Origin: CAZJHX01 sp964545715
GTDB lineage: Bacteria > Myxococcota_A > UBA9042 > GCA-2863065
DNA length: 63,742 bases
Assembly (NCBI GenBank): GCA_964545715.1
Contig: CAZJHX010000053.1
Location: forward strand, 1-63,742
Direction: 5' to 3'
Shown here: positions 17,293-26,168 of the stretch, one piece after another
Layout of the letters: each line of letters starts with the position of its first letter
Numbering within the stretch: the first letter of the stretch is position 1
Translations under genes and position numbers: made by a program
Notes under the pieces: model-generated
What the model was told of the DNA's origin: nothing
Database searches by the model: none
The model's input: only the letters and a program-made list of their open reading frames with translations

Positions 17293-18795
17293 GCACCACG
17301 TCCTGCCAATGCACGCGCTCGTGCGAGGCCCGCACCGTTTGGCTTCCCGCCACACCCACGGCGACAAAAGCGTTGAGCTTGTAGCGCCCGGGCAGTACCT
17401 GCAGCGTGTAGCGACCTTGCACATCCGTCCGGGTCCAGGCGCTGTTGGCGTCTTCATCAAAGAGGCGGTCATGGTCGACGTCTCTCAGCTCCGACTCCGG
17501 CAGCGTTGCCTCAGTCCACGCGGCGGGCACTCCTTTGCCGGCCTGGTCGAGCACCCGACCGCTGATCGTCGCCGTCGGGTTGAGCTGCAGGACCACGTCG
17601 GAGATCGTGGCGCCGGCGTCTACGACGATCGGCTCGGTCAGGGCCATTTGCGTCCCGATCGCCCGCGCGTGCACAGCGTAGGTCCCGGAGCTGAGACCTG
17701 TGGCGCGAAACGTCCCCTCCGAGTTTCCGTCGCCTCCCTCTGACATCCGGATGACCCACCGCTCGTAGTACATGTAGATGCCCCAATTCCACTGTCCGGC
17801 CGGCGGACCGTCGCCGACCAGGACGCGTCCTCGGATCTCGGCGCCCTTCGTCACCACAACCACGACGTGGCGGTCGTCCAATTCGTGCTGTACGCGACCC
17901 CGACCCGCGCCGCTCCGGTCACCGGCCGGCCCGCCTCGTCGGTCAGGTGCACGATGATCCGCGCGCCTTCGGTCACTTCAAAGTCGGCCTCGCTCGGCGG
18001 CTCGTCGGGCGCCACCTCCCGAAACTGTTTATCGCCTCGGGGCAGCCTCATCCATCGCGAGCTCGCTGATGCGGGCAGCACATAATATCCGCCACAGGGC
18101 AGGCCACGCAGGGCATAGCTGCCGTCGGCCGCCACCCGCGCGACCGGTCCGCGACCGTAGAATTTGCGATCCTCACTGCCGGACCACCGCATGGCGTGCA
18201 CGTCCATGCCCTCGGCGGGGGCCCCCGTCTCCGCGTCTACGACATGTCCGATGATCTGACACAGCGGCTTCAGGACCAGCTTCACGGGCTTATCGGCTAT
18301 GGGCTGCTTCAACATCGCCGGCTTGTGGTTGACGGCCACCGCGATCAGCATGTCCGTTGGCTTGCCCGCGGCCTCCAGCCGAAAGCTACCGTCCTGTGCG
18401 GCGCGGGTGGTCGGGCCGCCTTCATCACCGGCGTAGGCGGGCGTCAGCACCTGCGGGCTGTCCCACTCGTATTCGCCATGAGTTTGTTGGTACCCCCAGA
18501 AGTAGGCCCGCACCCATTGAACGGTCGCGCCGGCAACGGGCTGCCCGTCGGGGGTGACCACCACGCCGTGCACCACGCCCTCGGTCGGCGCGGTAGGGCG
18601 CTGCGTGTTGCCGATGTTCGGGGTGCGGACTCTGAGCGCCGCCTGGACCCGCGCCGGGCGTTCGACCTCGGCTCGCCGGTCCACGGGCGCATCCGCGGGT
18701 TGCGGGGCGAGCTGCGACTCGGGCGTCGGGGGCTGCGCGAGCCACGAGATCGCCACCGAGACGAGCACCACAAGCGCAACCAAACCCTGTCGCAT
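17273..18795 (-). pseudogene. Carboxypeptidase-regulatory-like secreted protein, frameshifted
   Basis: Two overlapping reading frames look like one gene. The first (ATG 18795, MRQGLVALVVLVSVAISWLA signal/TM) carries tandem beta-sandwich repeats of the carboxypeptidase-regulatory type (GVVVTPDGQPVAGATVQW, GHVVDAETGAPAEGMDV, HLTDEAGRPVTGAARV) and stops at 17851. The second, beginning in the overlap near 17881, continues the same pattern (GAEIRGRVLVGDGPPAG, TATISGRVLDQAGKGVP) to 17273. The break lies within 17851-17881 and the second part has no own signal or good start codon. Either an indel mutation or a sequencing error. The intact protein would be about 500 residues. Its 3' end overlaps the convergent metallopeptidase gene by 20 bp. 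Confidence 0.72.
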
Positions 18796-18801
18796 AGGTT
18801 G

Positions 18802-18807
18802 AGTGTA
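18802..18807 (-). promoter_or_regulatory. -10 box (TACACT) before the carboxypeptidase-regulatory-like gene
   Basis: TACACT on the minus strand ends 6 nt before the ATG at 18795, the same hexamer and near-leaderless spacing as the gene at 50246. Confidence 0.35.
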
Positions 18808-18819
18808 CACCCCGACAGG

Positions 18820-18951
18820 TCAGCCCGGGTTGGCGTCCGGTTGGCGCTCGGGGCGTGACAATTCGAACGCGTCGAGTTTCATCAGGCGCGCCTCGATCCC
18901 CATCAGCAGAGGATAGTCCGACAGGTCTACGTTGACCCGTCTAGCGCCCAT
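18820..18951 (-). CDS. Possible 43-residue protein
   Basis: A short ATG ORF (MGARRVNVDLSDYPLLMGIE..., ending QPDANPG) in the gap between two real genes. Its composition is protein-like: alternating hydrophobic and charged residues with little of the Arg/Pro-rich character of local shadow frames. No Shine-Dalgarno is evident and no family is recognised. It would be transcribed toward the gene at 17273-18795. Low confidence. Confidence 0.33.
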   Translation of the reverse strand: MGARRVNVDLSDYPLLMGIEARLMKLDAFELSRPERQPDANPG

Positions 18952-18958
18952 ACAAGGC

Positions 18959-18987
18959 TTGACTTGCTGGGAGGCGAGGGCTAATAT
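18959..18987 (+). promoter_or_regulatory. Sigma-70-like promoter of the RAYT transposase
   Basis: TTGACT at 18959-18964 and TAATAT at 18982-18987, separated by exactly 17 bp: the best -35/-10 pair in the window. Transcription would start about 6-7 nt before the ATG at 19001, leaving almost no leader. Confidence 0.6.
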
Positions 18988-19000
18988 CTGCCTAATCAAG

Positions 19001-19708
19001 ATGTCGCACACCTCATCCCGCAGACGGCAACTCGCCCTCGCCTTCAAGTCCTGGGGTGGCACGCGAAAGGGCGCCGGCCGCAAGCGGCAACCGGGCGTGC
19101 GCCGGCGCGTGGCGCACGTCATCCGGCCGGCCGTCTCGGACCACGCGCCGCTGCACGTCACTATGCGGCTGGCCGCCGGGCTGCCATCGCTGCGCCGCGC
19201 ACGGACCTTTCGCGTCGTTCGGCGCGCGCTCGCCACGGCTTGCGCCCGCTTCGGTGTGCGCATCACCGACTGGAGCGTCATGACCAACCACCTGCACTTG
19301 ATTGTGGAGGCGCCCGACAAGCGCGAGCTGTCACGCGCCATGCAGGGGCTGGGCATTCGGCTGGCCCGCCGCCTCAACGGCGTGTGGCGCCGGCGGGGCA
19401 AGGTCTTCGACGGCCGCTACCACGCTCGCGCCCTCACGACCCCGCTCGAGGTCCGTCGCGGCCTGGCCTATGTCCTCAACAACGCCCGCCGCCACGCCGC
19501 CCGCGGCGGCCACCGATATCCCAAAGACTGGCTGGACCCATACTCCACGTGCCTGGAGTTCGAAGGCTGGCGCGAGCATCCGGTCCCCTCAGAACACGCC
19601 ATATGCCTGGACCGCGCCCCGCCGGGCACCTGGCTGCGCCGCGAAGGCTGGCGAAAGCACGGGCTCATCCCAATAGCAGAGCTGCCGCGTCGCTGGCTCG
19701 CCGGCTGA
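19001..19708 (+). CDS. REP-associated tyrosine transposase (IS200-like Y1, RAYT)
   Basis: A 235-residue single-strand transposase-like protein. The HUH metal-binding pair is H97/H99 in VMTNHLHLIVE; a nucleophile tyrosine candidate is Y157 in GLAYVLNN. The N-terminal GGTRKGAGRK is typical of the RAYT subgroup, as are RRGKVFDGRYHAR and YVLNNARRH. RAYTs are usually single-copy, domesticated relatives of IS200/IS605 TnpA that act on REP hairpins. I see no clear REP pair at its flanks, only a 12-bp palindrome (CAGGCTCGCCTG, 19729-19740) after the stop. ATG 19001 follows the strong promoter. Confidence 0.85.
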   Translation: MSHTSSRRRQLALAFKSWGGTRKGAGRKRQPGVRRRVAHVIRPAVSDHAPLHVTMRLAAGLPSLRRARTFRVVRRALATACARFGVRITDWSVMTNHLHLIVEAPDKRELSRAMQGLGIRLARRLNGVWRRRGKVFDGRYHARALTTPLEVRRGLAYVLNNARRHAARGGHRYPKDWLDPYSTCLEFEGWREHPVPSEHAICLDRAPPGTWLRREGWRKHGLIPIAELPRRWLAG

Positions 19709-19744
19709 CCGCACGCGGGGAGGAGGGGCAGGCTCGCCTGGAGC

Positions 19745-21127
19745 CTAAAGCCGCCTCAGAATCGCCGCCGTGATCGGGCGCTTTTCGTCCCAGAAGATGA
19801 ACGAGCTGTAGAAGTCGCGCACCGCCTCTGAGTTGAGCAGCGCCGCCTTCTCTCGCGCCTCTTCTTCGGAGTCGCACGGGGACAGATAGACCGTGTCGTC
19901 AAAGACCACCGGGCGGCCGCCGCGCGGGCCCACCACCACGAACTTCAGCTTCTTGTACAGGCCGCAGATCGCGACCTTCCAGGGCGTAAAGGTGTAGGGG
20001 CCGACGCCGAAGATCGAAAACGGCGGTCGCTTGCGATAGATGCTGCTGCGCCTGGACGCCAGCAGGGCGGCGTGCTCGTTGAGGTAGGCCCAGGTCTTTG
20101 GCGCCACCAACTCCAGGTCCGCGGTGTCTTCGCCCGGGCTCTTCTGCGGCACGATCAGCTGGCGTCCTGTGTCCGTGCGGCCGTTGGCGACGTCCGATCC
20201 CTTCATCAGCGGAAAGCGGCGCTTGAGCTCGACGTCCACCGCCTGGCCAAAGCCGTTCTCCAGTCGCCGCCCGACCTGCTGCAGCTGCAGGACGCGGGTG
20301 CAGTCGTGCTTGATGCCCGACCGCCACTGATGGCCGTGTGCGCCCGCCAGGGCCGCACTGCGCTGCCGGGCGTCGATGTCTGCGACCAACACGCCGTCGT
20401 CGTCGACGCCCACCGCGCCGGTCGGTGTCTCGTCGTCCAGGCCGCGGTACACCGGGCAGCGCTGGGGTCCCATCACATCGGTACGGGCCACGAAGAGGCA
20501 GGCGTCCACCGCCGCGCCGAAGTGTTTGCGCGCGTCGACAGGAAAGATGGCGGCGTCGCGAATCGGCAAACCGCGCGTCCACGCGTGATGCAGCAGCTTT
20601 CTGGCGACGGCGACCTTGATGAGGATAGCGAGCGACGCATCCCGGCCCGCCAGCACCTCCAGTAGACGCAGCCCCATCCACTCCGAGATGTCGAAGTTGC
20701 TGACGCCGGTGATCGCCTCGATGCCGGCCCGTTGCTGCGCGTTGCTCTTGGCCGGCAGGTTGACCCCGCCCGTCGCGCCCTGGGCCGAGTTCGTGACCCA
20801 CGGGGGATTGCCGATCACCAGCAGCGGCCCGGGGTACTGCGCGGTCAACGCGCTCCAGTCCAGCTCAAAGAAGTCGCCTTGGTTCACCGTCGCACCGGCG
20901 CCGTCCAGCGTCGCTCGGGCCCGGGCCACGTACTCGGCGTTGAGCTCTACCCCGTGCAGCTGTGTCCGCTCGCCAAAGTGCTCGTGCGCCGCCACCAGAA
21001 AAGCGCCCACTCCGCATGTGGGCTCTATGACTGTCCCCGGCGTCCCAAAGAGCGCCTCCGCTCTGGCGCACACCCGGCGCGCCAGCTCCAGCGGCGTCTG
21101 AAAATCCCCGAACTGCGAGTCAGCCAC
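19745..21127 (-). CDS. Solitary N6-adenine DNA methyltransferase (TaqI/Eco57I type)
   Basis: A 460-residue SAM-dependent methyltransferase. Motif X-like QFGDFQTP (residues 5-12), motif I EPTCGVGAF (35-43), acidic motif II VELNAEY (60-66), and catalytic motif IV NPPW (107-110) define an N6-adenine MTase of the gamma-like TaqI/Eco57I type. The C-terminal half (about 230-460) is probably a target-recognition domain, with IYRKRPPFSIFGVGPYTF and a C-terminal helix. No restriction endonuclease lies nearby, so it is orphan or acts on another substrate. The start is GTG 21127 overlapping the preceding stop (TAGTG); the longer upstream frame is shadow. It is last in an envelope operon. Confidence 0.85.
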   Translation of the reverse strand: MADSQFGDFQTPLELARRVCARAEALFGTPGTVIEPTCGVGAFLVAAHEHFGERTQLHGVELNAEYVARARATLDGAGATVNQGDFFELDWSALTAQYPGPLLVIGNPPWVTNSAQGATGGVNLPAKSNAQQRAGIEAITGVSNFDISEWMGLRLLEVLAGRDASLAILIKVAVARKLLHHAWTRGLPIRDAAIFPVDARKHFGAAVDACLFVARTDVMGPQRCPVYRGLDDETPTGAVGVDDDGVLVADIDARQRSAALAGAHGHQWRSGIKHDCTRVLQLQQVGRRLENGFGQAVDVELKRRFPLMKGSDVANGRTDTGRQLIVPQKSPGEDTADLELVAPKTWAYLNEHAALLASRRSSIYRKRPPFSIFGVGPYTFTPWKVAICGLYKKLKFVVVGPRGGRPVVFDDTVYLSPCDSEEEAREKAALLNSEAVRDFYSSFIFWDEKRPITAAILRRL

Positions 21128-23391
21128 TACAACAACGTGATCGTGAGCGTGTAATGGGCCTTGGCGCCGAGCTTCAGCGGCCTTACGCGGACTCGGTAGT
21201 TCTGCTCGACGTCGCTGCCAAAGGTCAGCTCGTCGGGGTCGGTGTCCAGCTTGCCGCCCGTCGCCTGGTGCAGCTCCATCGTGATGTCTGACGGCGTCGG
21301 CGGGATCGACAAGATGTCGGTCTTGGTCAGCGCGACCGTGGCCTTGGCGCCGCCCGGCACCGTGATGGACCACCAATCGGAGCCGCCGCACAAGGCCAGA
21401 TCCGACCACACACCCGCGGTCAGCGGCTCGGCCGTGTCCTTGCTGTCGTTGGGCTTGTACTCGTCTTCGTAGCAGCCGCCCATCGCGGCCAGGACCGTCA
21501 GCTCGCCATCGGCTTTGGTGAGCTGCGTGGCCTGGGGCTTCGGGCACTCGGTGGCGGCCCCGACAAGGTACGTATCGATCGTGTGGTCCAGTCCGAAGGG
21601 TACGACGCCCTTCACCGTGATCGTCGCTTTCTCGCCCGGAGGCAGCGGTGTCGTCTGGCTCTTGGTTTCAAGCACGGCCACAACATCGCCCGTCGGGTCG
21701 TCCGCCAGCGCGATGCAGACGTGGTAGCTCAGCGCGGGGCCTTCGCCCTGGTTGGCGACGACGGACGTGACCTTGATGGTCTTGCCGGCCTCTTGAATCT
21801 GTGGCGTGAAGCTCACGTTCTGCACCACCAGCTTGGCCGTGGGGCCGACCGCCACGACCTGGATCGCGTGGTCGGCGATCATCTGGTTGTTGTCCTTGTT
21901 CTTGTCGATGCCCAGCGGCTCGGTCACTTTGCCGCGGCACTGGAAGTTGGCCAGCGGCGTCGTATTCGAGATCGACATGTCGGCGAGCACCGTGACCTCC
22001 TCGCCCGGGCCGACCGGCGCCACCGTCGTCTTGGCGTTTGCCCAGCTCGCCGTGCCGGGCACGTTCTCCTGATGCAGGCCGCTGTCCAGCTTGGTCTCCG
22101 GGCTCGCCTGGTTGCCAAAGTTCACCAGCGTCGCCTGCGCGATCACGGTCTGGCCCCAGCCCACCACCAGCGGGCCGCACTCGAACGCGGTGATCGCCAG
22201 ATCGAAGCCCGGCACCAGCTCGTATTGCACGTCCAGGCAGCCCGAGCCGACGATGAAGCCCTCCAGCTGTGCCGCAAAGCACAGCGGGCCGTCGGGGGTG
22301 TCCACCGGCACGACCAGCGTGCGCGTGACCACCAGCTCGCCCCCCGCGATCAGACCGCCGCCCGCCAGCGTCACGCCCTGTGCGATGGACTTGCAGTCCA
22401 CCAACTCCTCCGAGCCGCACACCTGCACATCCAGATCGAAGGGCGGCGCATCCACCTCGCTGTCGTTCTTGATCGTCATCTCCACTTTGACGACCTCGCC
22501 CCAGTTCACCGGCGTGCCCGCCAGCGGGATGGCCGCAAAGCTGGTCAGCACCAGGCCCTCGGGGTCCACCGGAGGCGCCTCGACGGTGATGATCGACTGG
22601 GCGACTGCGATGTTGTTCTGCTCGTCCACCTCGCCGATCACGTTGTCCACATCGGCCGCGCACGCCACATACCACTGGCCCGGCGGCACGTCGTCCGGTA
22701 CGCACGTCTCCTCTTCGTAGACATGGGTCTCGCCGGAGTGCAGCGCCTCGATCGACCAGGTCGCCAGCAGGTGATGCTGGTCCACCGAGCCGTCCCAATC
22801 CGGCGTCGGGCTCAGCACGCACCGCGCTGCGACCGGCTGCTGCACCGACACGCCCGGATTGCTGATCGGCGCGGTCAGCGTGAAGCACTCGCCCGCCAGC
22901 ACGTCGGTGTCGCCGCTGAACTTCGGGATCTCCGCCACCAGGTCCACCACGTCGAGAATCCGCACGTACACGCAGTCGTTGAGCGGGTCGTCCTTGCTGC
23001 CGTCCACAAACACGCCCGTGCAGCAGGCGGTGTGGTCGCCCTTGGTGGCAAAGGTCCACTCGATCGTGGCCTGGGGCACGGTCTCCTCGTCAACCGTCCA
23101 GCTCAGGTCCAGCGCGTCCGGCTCCGCGCCTTCCGCGCGGCAGGACAGCACCGACACCAGCGGTCCATTGCCCTCCGCCGGCTCGGCCTTGACGGACAAG
23201 AAGATGATCGGCTCGACGGTCTCGGTATCCACCACCGGACCGGGATCGGGCGTCGTGGGCGGTACATCCGGCACGTCGGCGATCACGTCGACCACGGCGG
23301 CATCCACCTGGCCCTGTCCGGGGTCGGTTTTGTCGCCGCATCCGACCGCGCAGGCCAGCAACGTCGCGAAGGCGATGCGACGCGACGTCAT
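21127..23391 (-). CDS. CARDB-repeat lipoprotein with C-terminal PPC domain
   Basis: A 754-residue surface lipoprotein. ATG 23391 gives MTSRRIAFATLLACAVGC (lipobox AVGC). After an acidic/Pro linker come several CARDB-type beta-sandwich modules, cell-adhesion-like domains, recognisable by phrases such as VNFGNQASPETKL, VANQGEGPALSYHVC and VDEQNNIAVAQS. The last ~120 residues (YKPNDSKDTAEPL ... LALCGGSDWWSITVPGG) form a pre-peptidase C-terminal (PPC) domain, usually found on secreted enzymes and surface proteins. No enzyme domain is present. Gap of 2 nt from the upstream hydrolase stop. Confidence 0.85.
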   Translation of the reverse strand: MTSRRIAFATLLACAVGCGDKTDPGQGQVDAAVVDVIADVPDVPPTTPDPGPVVDTETVEPIIFLSVKAEPAEGNGPLVSVLSCRAEGAEPDALDLSWTVDEETVPQATIEWTFATKGDHTACCTGVFVDGSKDDPLNDCVYVRILDVVDLVAEIPKFSGDTDVLAGECFTLTAPISNPGVSVQQPVAARCVLSPTPDWDGSVDQHHLLATWSIEALHSGETHVYEEETCVPDDVPPGQWYVACAADVDNVIGEVDEQNNIAVAQSIITVEAPPVDPEGLVLTSFAAIPLAGTPVNWGEVVKVEMTIKNDSEVDAPPFDLDVQVCGSEELVDCKSIAQGVTLAGGGLIAGGELVVTRTLVVPVDTPDGPLCFAAQLEGFIVGSGCLDVQYELVPGFDLAITAFECGPLVVGWGQTVIAQATLVNFGNQASPETKLDSGLHQENVPGTASWANAKTTVAPVGPGEEVTVLADMSISNTTPLANFQCRGKVTEPLGIDKNKDNNQMIADHAIQVVAVGPTAKLVVQNVSFTPQIQEAGKTIKVTSVVANQGEGPALSYHVCIALADDPTGDVVAVLETKSQTTPLPPGEKATITVKGVVPFGLDHTIDTYLVGAATECPKPQATQLTKADGELTVLAAMGGCYEDEYKPNDSKDTAEPLTAGVWSDLALCGGSDWWSITVPGGAKATVALTKTDILSIPPTPSDITMELHQATGGKLDTDPDELTFGSDVEQNYRVRVRPLKLGAKAHYTLTITLL

Positions 23392-23393
23392 GC

Positions 23394-24119
23394 TCAGTCC
23401 AGCTCGCGCAAGAAGTCGACGAGCACCGCGCCAAAGGCGGTCGGCTGCTCCAGATGAGGTGCGTGCCCGGCGTCCTCGATGCATACGTGCCGGGCGCTGG
23501 GGAGATGGTCCAACATGTCATCCGCAATATTACGGTATTTGGGGTCCTCTTCGCCGCTGACCAGCAGTACCGGGATGTCGATCTCGGGCAGCCGGCTCCA
23601 CACCGACGTCATCCGCCCGGTGCCCATGCCGCGAAGCACTCCGATGAGGGCGTCGGCCGTGTTTCGCCGCCGCCGGTCCACCATCTCGTCGTGCCACGGC
23701 TGCGGCATCCGGTCCTGCGTGGCGATCATCGGCCGCTGCGCCCACTCGTCCGTAAACGCGTCCACGCCGACAGTGCGGATATGCTCGGCCAGGGTCGCCT
23801 CCTCCGCCAGACGGGCCTCCCGCTCGCCGGCATTTCGTACGCCGGGCGTCGCGCTCACCAGCACCAGCCCGCTGAGGCTCAGATGGCGCCTGGCGGCGTA
23901 CTGCAGCGCCATGCGACCACCCATCGAGTAGCCCAGCAGCACGGCGTCCTTTCGGCCCTCCGCGTAACGCCACTTGTCGATCAGCGACATGCACGCCGCC
24001 ACCGACGGGGCCGCGATATTGGGCCCGTGAAGCTCAAGCGGCTCGGGCAGGTGCTCGCGAACGACGTCAAAGTCGCGCCCCGAGCCACCGAAGCCGTGCA
24101 ATGCCAGGACAGGTCGCAT
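23394..24119 (-). CDS. Alpha/beta hydrolase, MenH-like
   Basis: A 241-residue alpha/beta hydrolase. The oxyanion region LHGFGGSGRDFD, nucleophile elbow GYSMGG (Ser), acid loop SGEEDPKY and catalytic His in AGHAPHLEQP are all present. The spacing and the LHGFxGSGRDF and GYSMGGRMALQYA segments resemble MenH (SHCHC synthase, menaquinone pathway), but no other men gene is in the window, so this is a family-level call. ATG 24119 is preferred; GTG at 24128 is also possible. Lies in the minus-strand envelope operon between two lipoproteins. Confidence 0.82.
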   Translation of the reverse strand: MRPVLALHGFGGSGRDFDVVREHLPEPLELHGPNIAAPSVAACMSLIDKWRYAEGRKDAVLLGYSMGGRMALQYAARRHLSLSGLVLVSATPGVRNAGEREARLAEEATLAEHIRTVGVDAFTDEWAQRPMIATQDRMPQPWHDEMVDRRRRNTADALIGVLRGMGTGRMTSVWSRLPEIDIPVLLVSGEEDPKYRNIADDMLDHLPSARHVCIEDAGHAPHLEQPTAFGAVLVDFLRELD

Positions 24120-24142
24120 GAGGCGCACAGCTTACCATAGGG

Positions 24143-25576
24143 CTACTTGGGCTTGTGCTGCTGCACCCGCTTCACGAGCCCCGCCACCATTCGCCGAATG
24201 CAGTCCCGGCGCGCCGGGTTCTTGGCGATGAGGCACTCGCGCACCTTTCGCGGGAAGTCGGGATACACAATGCCTCCGGGCAGGACCAGGCTCCGCTTTT
24301 TGAACTCAGCGCGCTCCACCAGCCGAATCGTATACGGCCGCGCCGTGTCGGCCACATGCACCGAGATCGCCTCCTGCGCCATCAGCACCGCCATCACCCA
24401 GATCGCGTCCGCCCGCTTGTCCTCGGCGTACAGCTTCGCCGCGGTGGCCTCCAGCTTGTCCAGCGTGTCGGGCGTACGCAGGTCGCTCAGATTCAGCGAC
24501 TGTGCCCACTGTGTCACCGCCTGGCGACGCACACTGGCAGCCATGGCGTACAGCGCGGCGACCGTCGGCGCCTTTGGAATCGGGCGCAGCTTGAAGATCG
24601 CCCGCAGCTGCTCCCACAACACGGGCGCGTCGCCGTTGCCCCGCTTCAGGTCGCTCAACGCCGCGTCGATTCGCAGTCGCAGCGCCCGCCAGCTCTGCCA
24701 CAGATGCTCCGGCAGCGTCGCCTGGGGCGCTCGCTGCACTTGGCCTAGCTCCACCAGCACCTCGTACGGCGCCTGCCGCCGGCCCTCCAGCTTGTGACCC
24801 AGCGCCGCCGCCGCCGACTCGATCAACGTGCGGCGCGGCACCAGCGGCTTGTCCAGCGCCAACGCGAAGCTCAGCTGCAGCGTCAGCCAGGCGTTGTCCG
24901 CCAGCGCGCCCGCCGTCGTGCGCTTAGCAAAGCCGGCCATCTCGGTCACCCGGGTCGGGGTCGTCCGCCACTGGCGGCCATACCGCCACGCGGACTCCAG
25001 TGCCAGAAAGCGCCGCCCGGCCGCCACAAACGCCCGCGTGGTCGGCTCATTGGATTGCTCGGTTCGGATCAGCGCCTCGGCCAGCGCTCCCTTGGTCGCC
25101 GCCATCATCACCGGCTTGCTGCTGTAGTCCGCCAGGCGCGTGACCGGCTCAAAGTGGCGCCCAGACCCCGCCTTGGAGGCCCCGGCCGTCAGCTTGATCG
25201 GCTCGGGATACTCCGGCGCGACGCTGAGATCCAGGACCAGGCTTCCGAACAGACGATTATGGCCCGGCGTCTCCACCAGCAGGTCCTGGGCGATGTGCGC
25301 CAGCTGAAACCACTGCAGGTGCTGTTGGGCGATCCCGCGGCGCGCCTCCTCGATCTCATCCTCGTCGCTGGACTCGCCCAAAACGCGCCGCAGCGCCGCC
25401 GTAATCTCGTGCGGCGCCGCGGTTTTCGCGATCAGCTTGCGCGCCTGGATCAGGTCTGCGGACGGCGCCTCGGGCTTGGGATCGGCCACCTCGGGCCGCA
25501 GGCTCTCGCACCCCACCAGACCCAGCGCCGCCAGAAAGGTCAGTACGCCGCCTGCTAGTCGGCTTTGCGGACCCAC
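24143..25576 (-). CDS. Hypothetical lipoprotein, mostly alpha-helical
   Basis: A 477-residue lipoprotein. The only usable start is GTG 25576, giving MGPQSRLAGGVLTFLAALGLVGC with a good lipobox (LVGC); this overlaps the upstream gene by 22 bp. The mature protein is Ala/Leu/Arg-rich and largely helical, suggesting a solenoid or TPR-like scaffold, but no clear repeat register could be assigned. It ends in a basic tail (KRVQQHKPK). Unknown function; probably an envelope protein acting with its operon neighbours. Confidence 0.78.
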   Translation of the reverse strand: MGPQSRLAGGVLTFLAALGLVGCESLRPEVADPKPEAPSADLIQARKLIAKTAAPHEITAALRRVLGESSDEDEIEEARRGIAQQHLQWFQLAHIAQDLLVETPGHNRLFGSLVLDLSVAPEYPEPIKLTAGASKAGSGRHFEPVTRLADYSSKPVMMAATKGALAEALIRTEQSNEPTTRAFVAAGRRFLALESAWRYGRQWRTTPTRVTEMAGFAKRTTAGALADNAWLTLQLSFALALDKPLVPRRTLIESAAAALGHKLEGRRQAPYEVLVELGQVQRAPQATLPEHLWQSWRALRLRIDAALSDLKRGNGDAPVLWEQLRAIFKLRPIPKAPTVAALYAMAASVRRQAVTQWAQSLNLSDLRTPDTLDKLEATAAKLYAEDKRADAIWVMAVLMAQEAISVHVADTARPYTIRLVERAEFKKRSLVLPGGIVYPDFPRKVRECLIAKNPARRDCIRRMVAGLVKRVQQHKPK

Positions 25577-26166
25577 GTGGCGTCCAAGATGCCGTCGGCC
25601 ATGATGTTGGCCACGATCTGGGCTGCCGCTGCGTTCTCGTCACCCAGGGGATCCACGGCCTCCATCAAGTTGTCGGGCAGGATCAAGCGCGCGGTGATCG
25701 TGATCGCGGGCGCACGCTCCCGGTTGACCGGCAGGTCCGCCTGGGCCTTGATCGCGATGCCGCCCTCCGGGGCGATCTCCAGCCGGAAGGTCTCGTCGCC
25801 CACCTTGCCGCCCACCACCAGTCGATTGATGACGGCGTTGAACTGGGAGTAGTCGCCGCGATCGACCTCATAAGGGCCAAACGCCGCCGACGACGTGCGG
25901 TCGACCGGGTCAAACGTGCCGGGGATGGGCAGGACGCTGTTGCGATGCTCGGTCCCCCCCTCGACGGCGGTGTCGCCCTCCAACTGCAGCTCCAGAAAGC
26001 TGATGTCCAGGGAGTCGAGCTCGCCTTCGGCTCCGCCCGGAGTCGTGAATTCGTCCTGGCTGAACTCCACCGTCAGTGTGCCGTCGATCGTCGCGAAGCC
26101 GCGGCCATCCCCAAATGCGCAGCCGGCCAGCAGAAGAGACATCAGAAGAGCGATTGTTGCGCGCAT
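25555..26166 (-). CDS. Small hypothetical lipoprotein
   Basis: A 203-residue protein. ATG 26166 gives a classic lipoprotein signal (MRATIALLMSLLLAGC). The upstream in-frame extension is Arg/Gly/Pro shadow. The mature protein is beta-rich (TIDGTLTVEFSQDEFTT, DISFLELQLEGD, YSQFNAVINRLVVGGKV), consistent with a single beta-sandwich domain that may bind a ligand. Starts 2 nt after the stop of the OMP gene. No family recognised. Confidence 0.76.
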   Translation of the reverse strand: MRATIALLMSLLLAGCAFGDGRGFATIDGTLTVEFSQDEFTTPGGAEGELDSLDISFLELQLEGDTAVEGGTEHRNSVLPIPGTFDPVDRTSSAAFGPYEVDRGDYSQFNAVINRLVVGGKVGDETFRLEIAPEGGIAIKAQADLPVNRERAPAITITARLILPDNLMEAVDPLGDENAAAAQIVANIMADGILDATWVRKAD

Positions 26167-26168
26167 GA

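Noticed and set aside
19709..19744. REP element flanking the RAYT gene
   Set aside because: Only a single 12-bp palindrome; no second copy or GTAG/CTAC-type tetramer pair was found.
21583..23457. 624-residue ORF opposite the CARDB lipoprotein
   Set aside because: Shadow of a convincing CARDB gene, rich in Arg, His and Asp without motifs.
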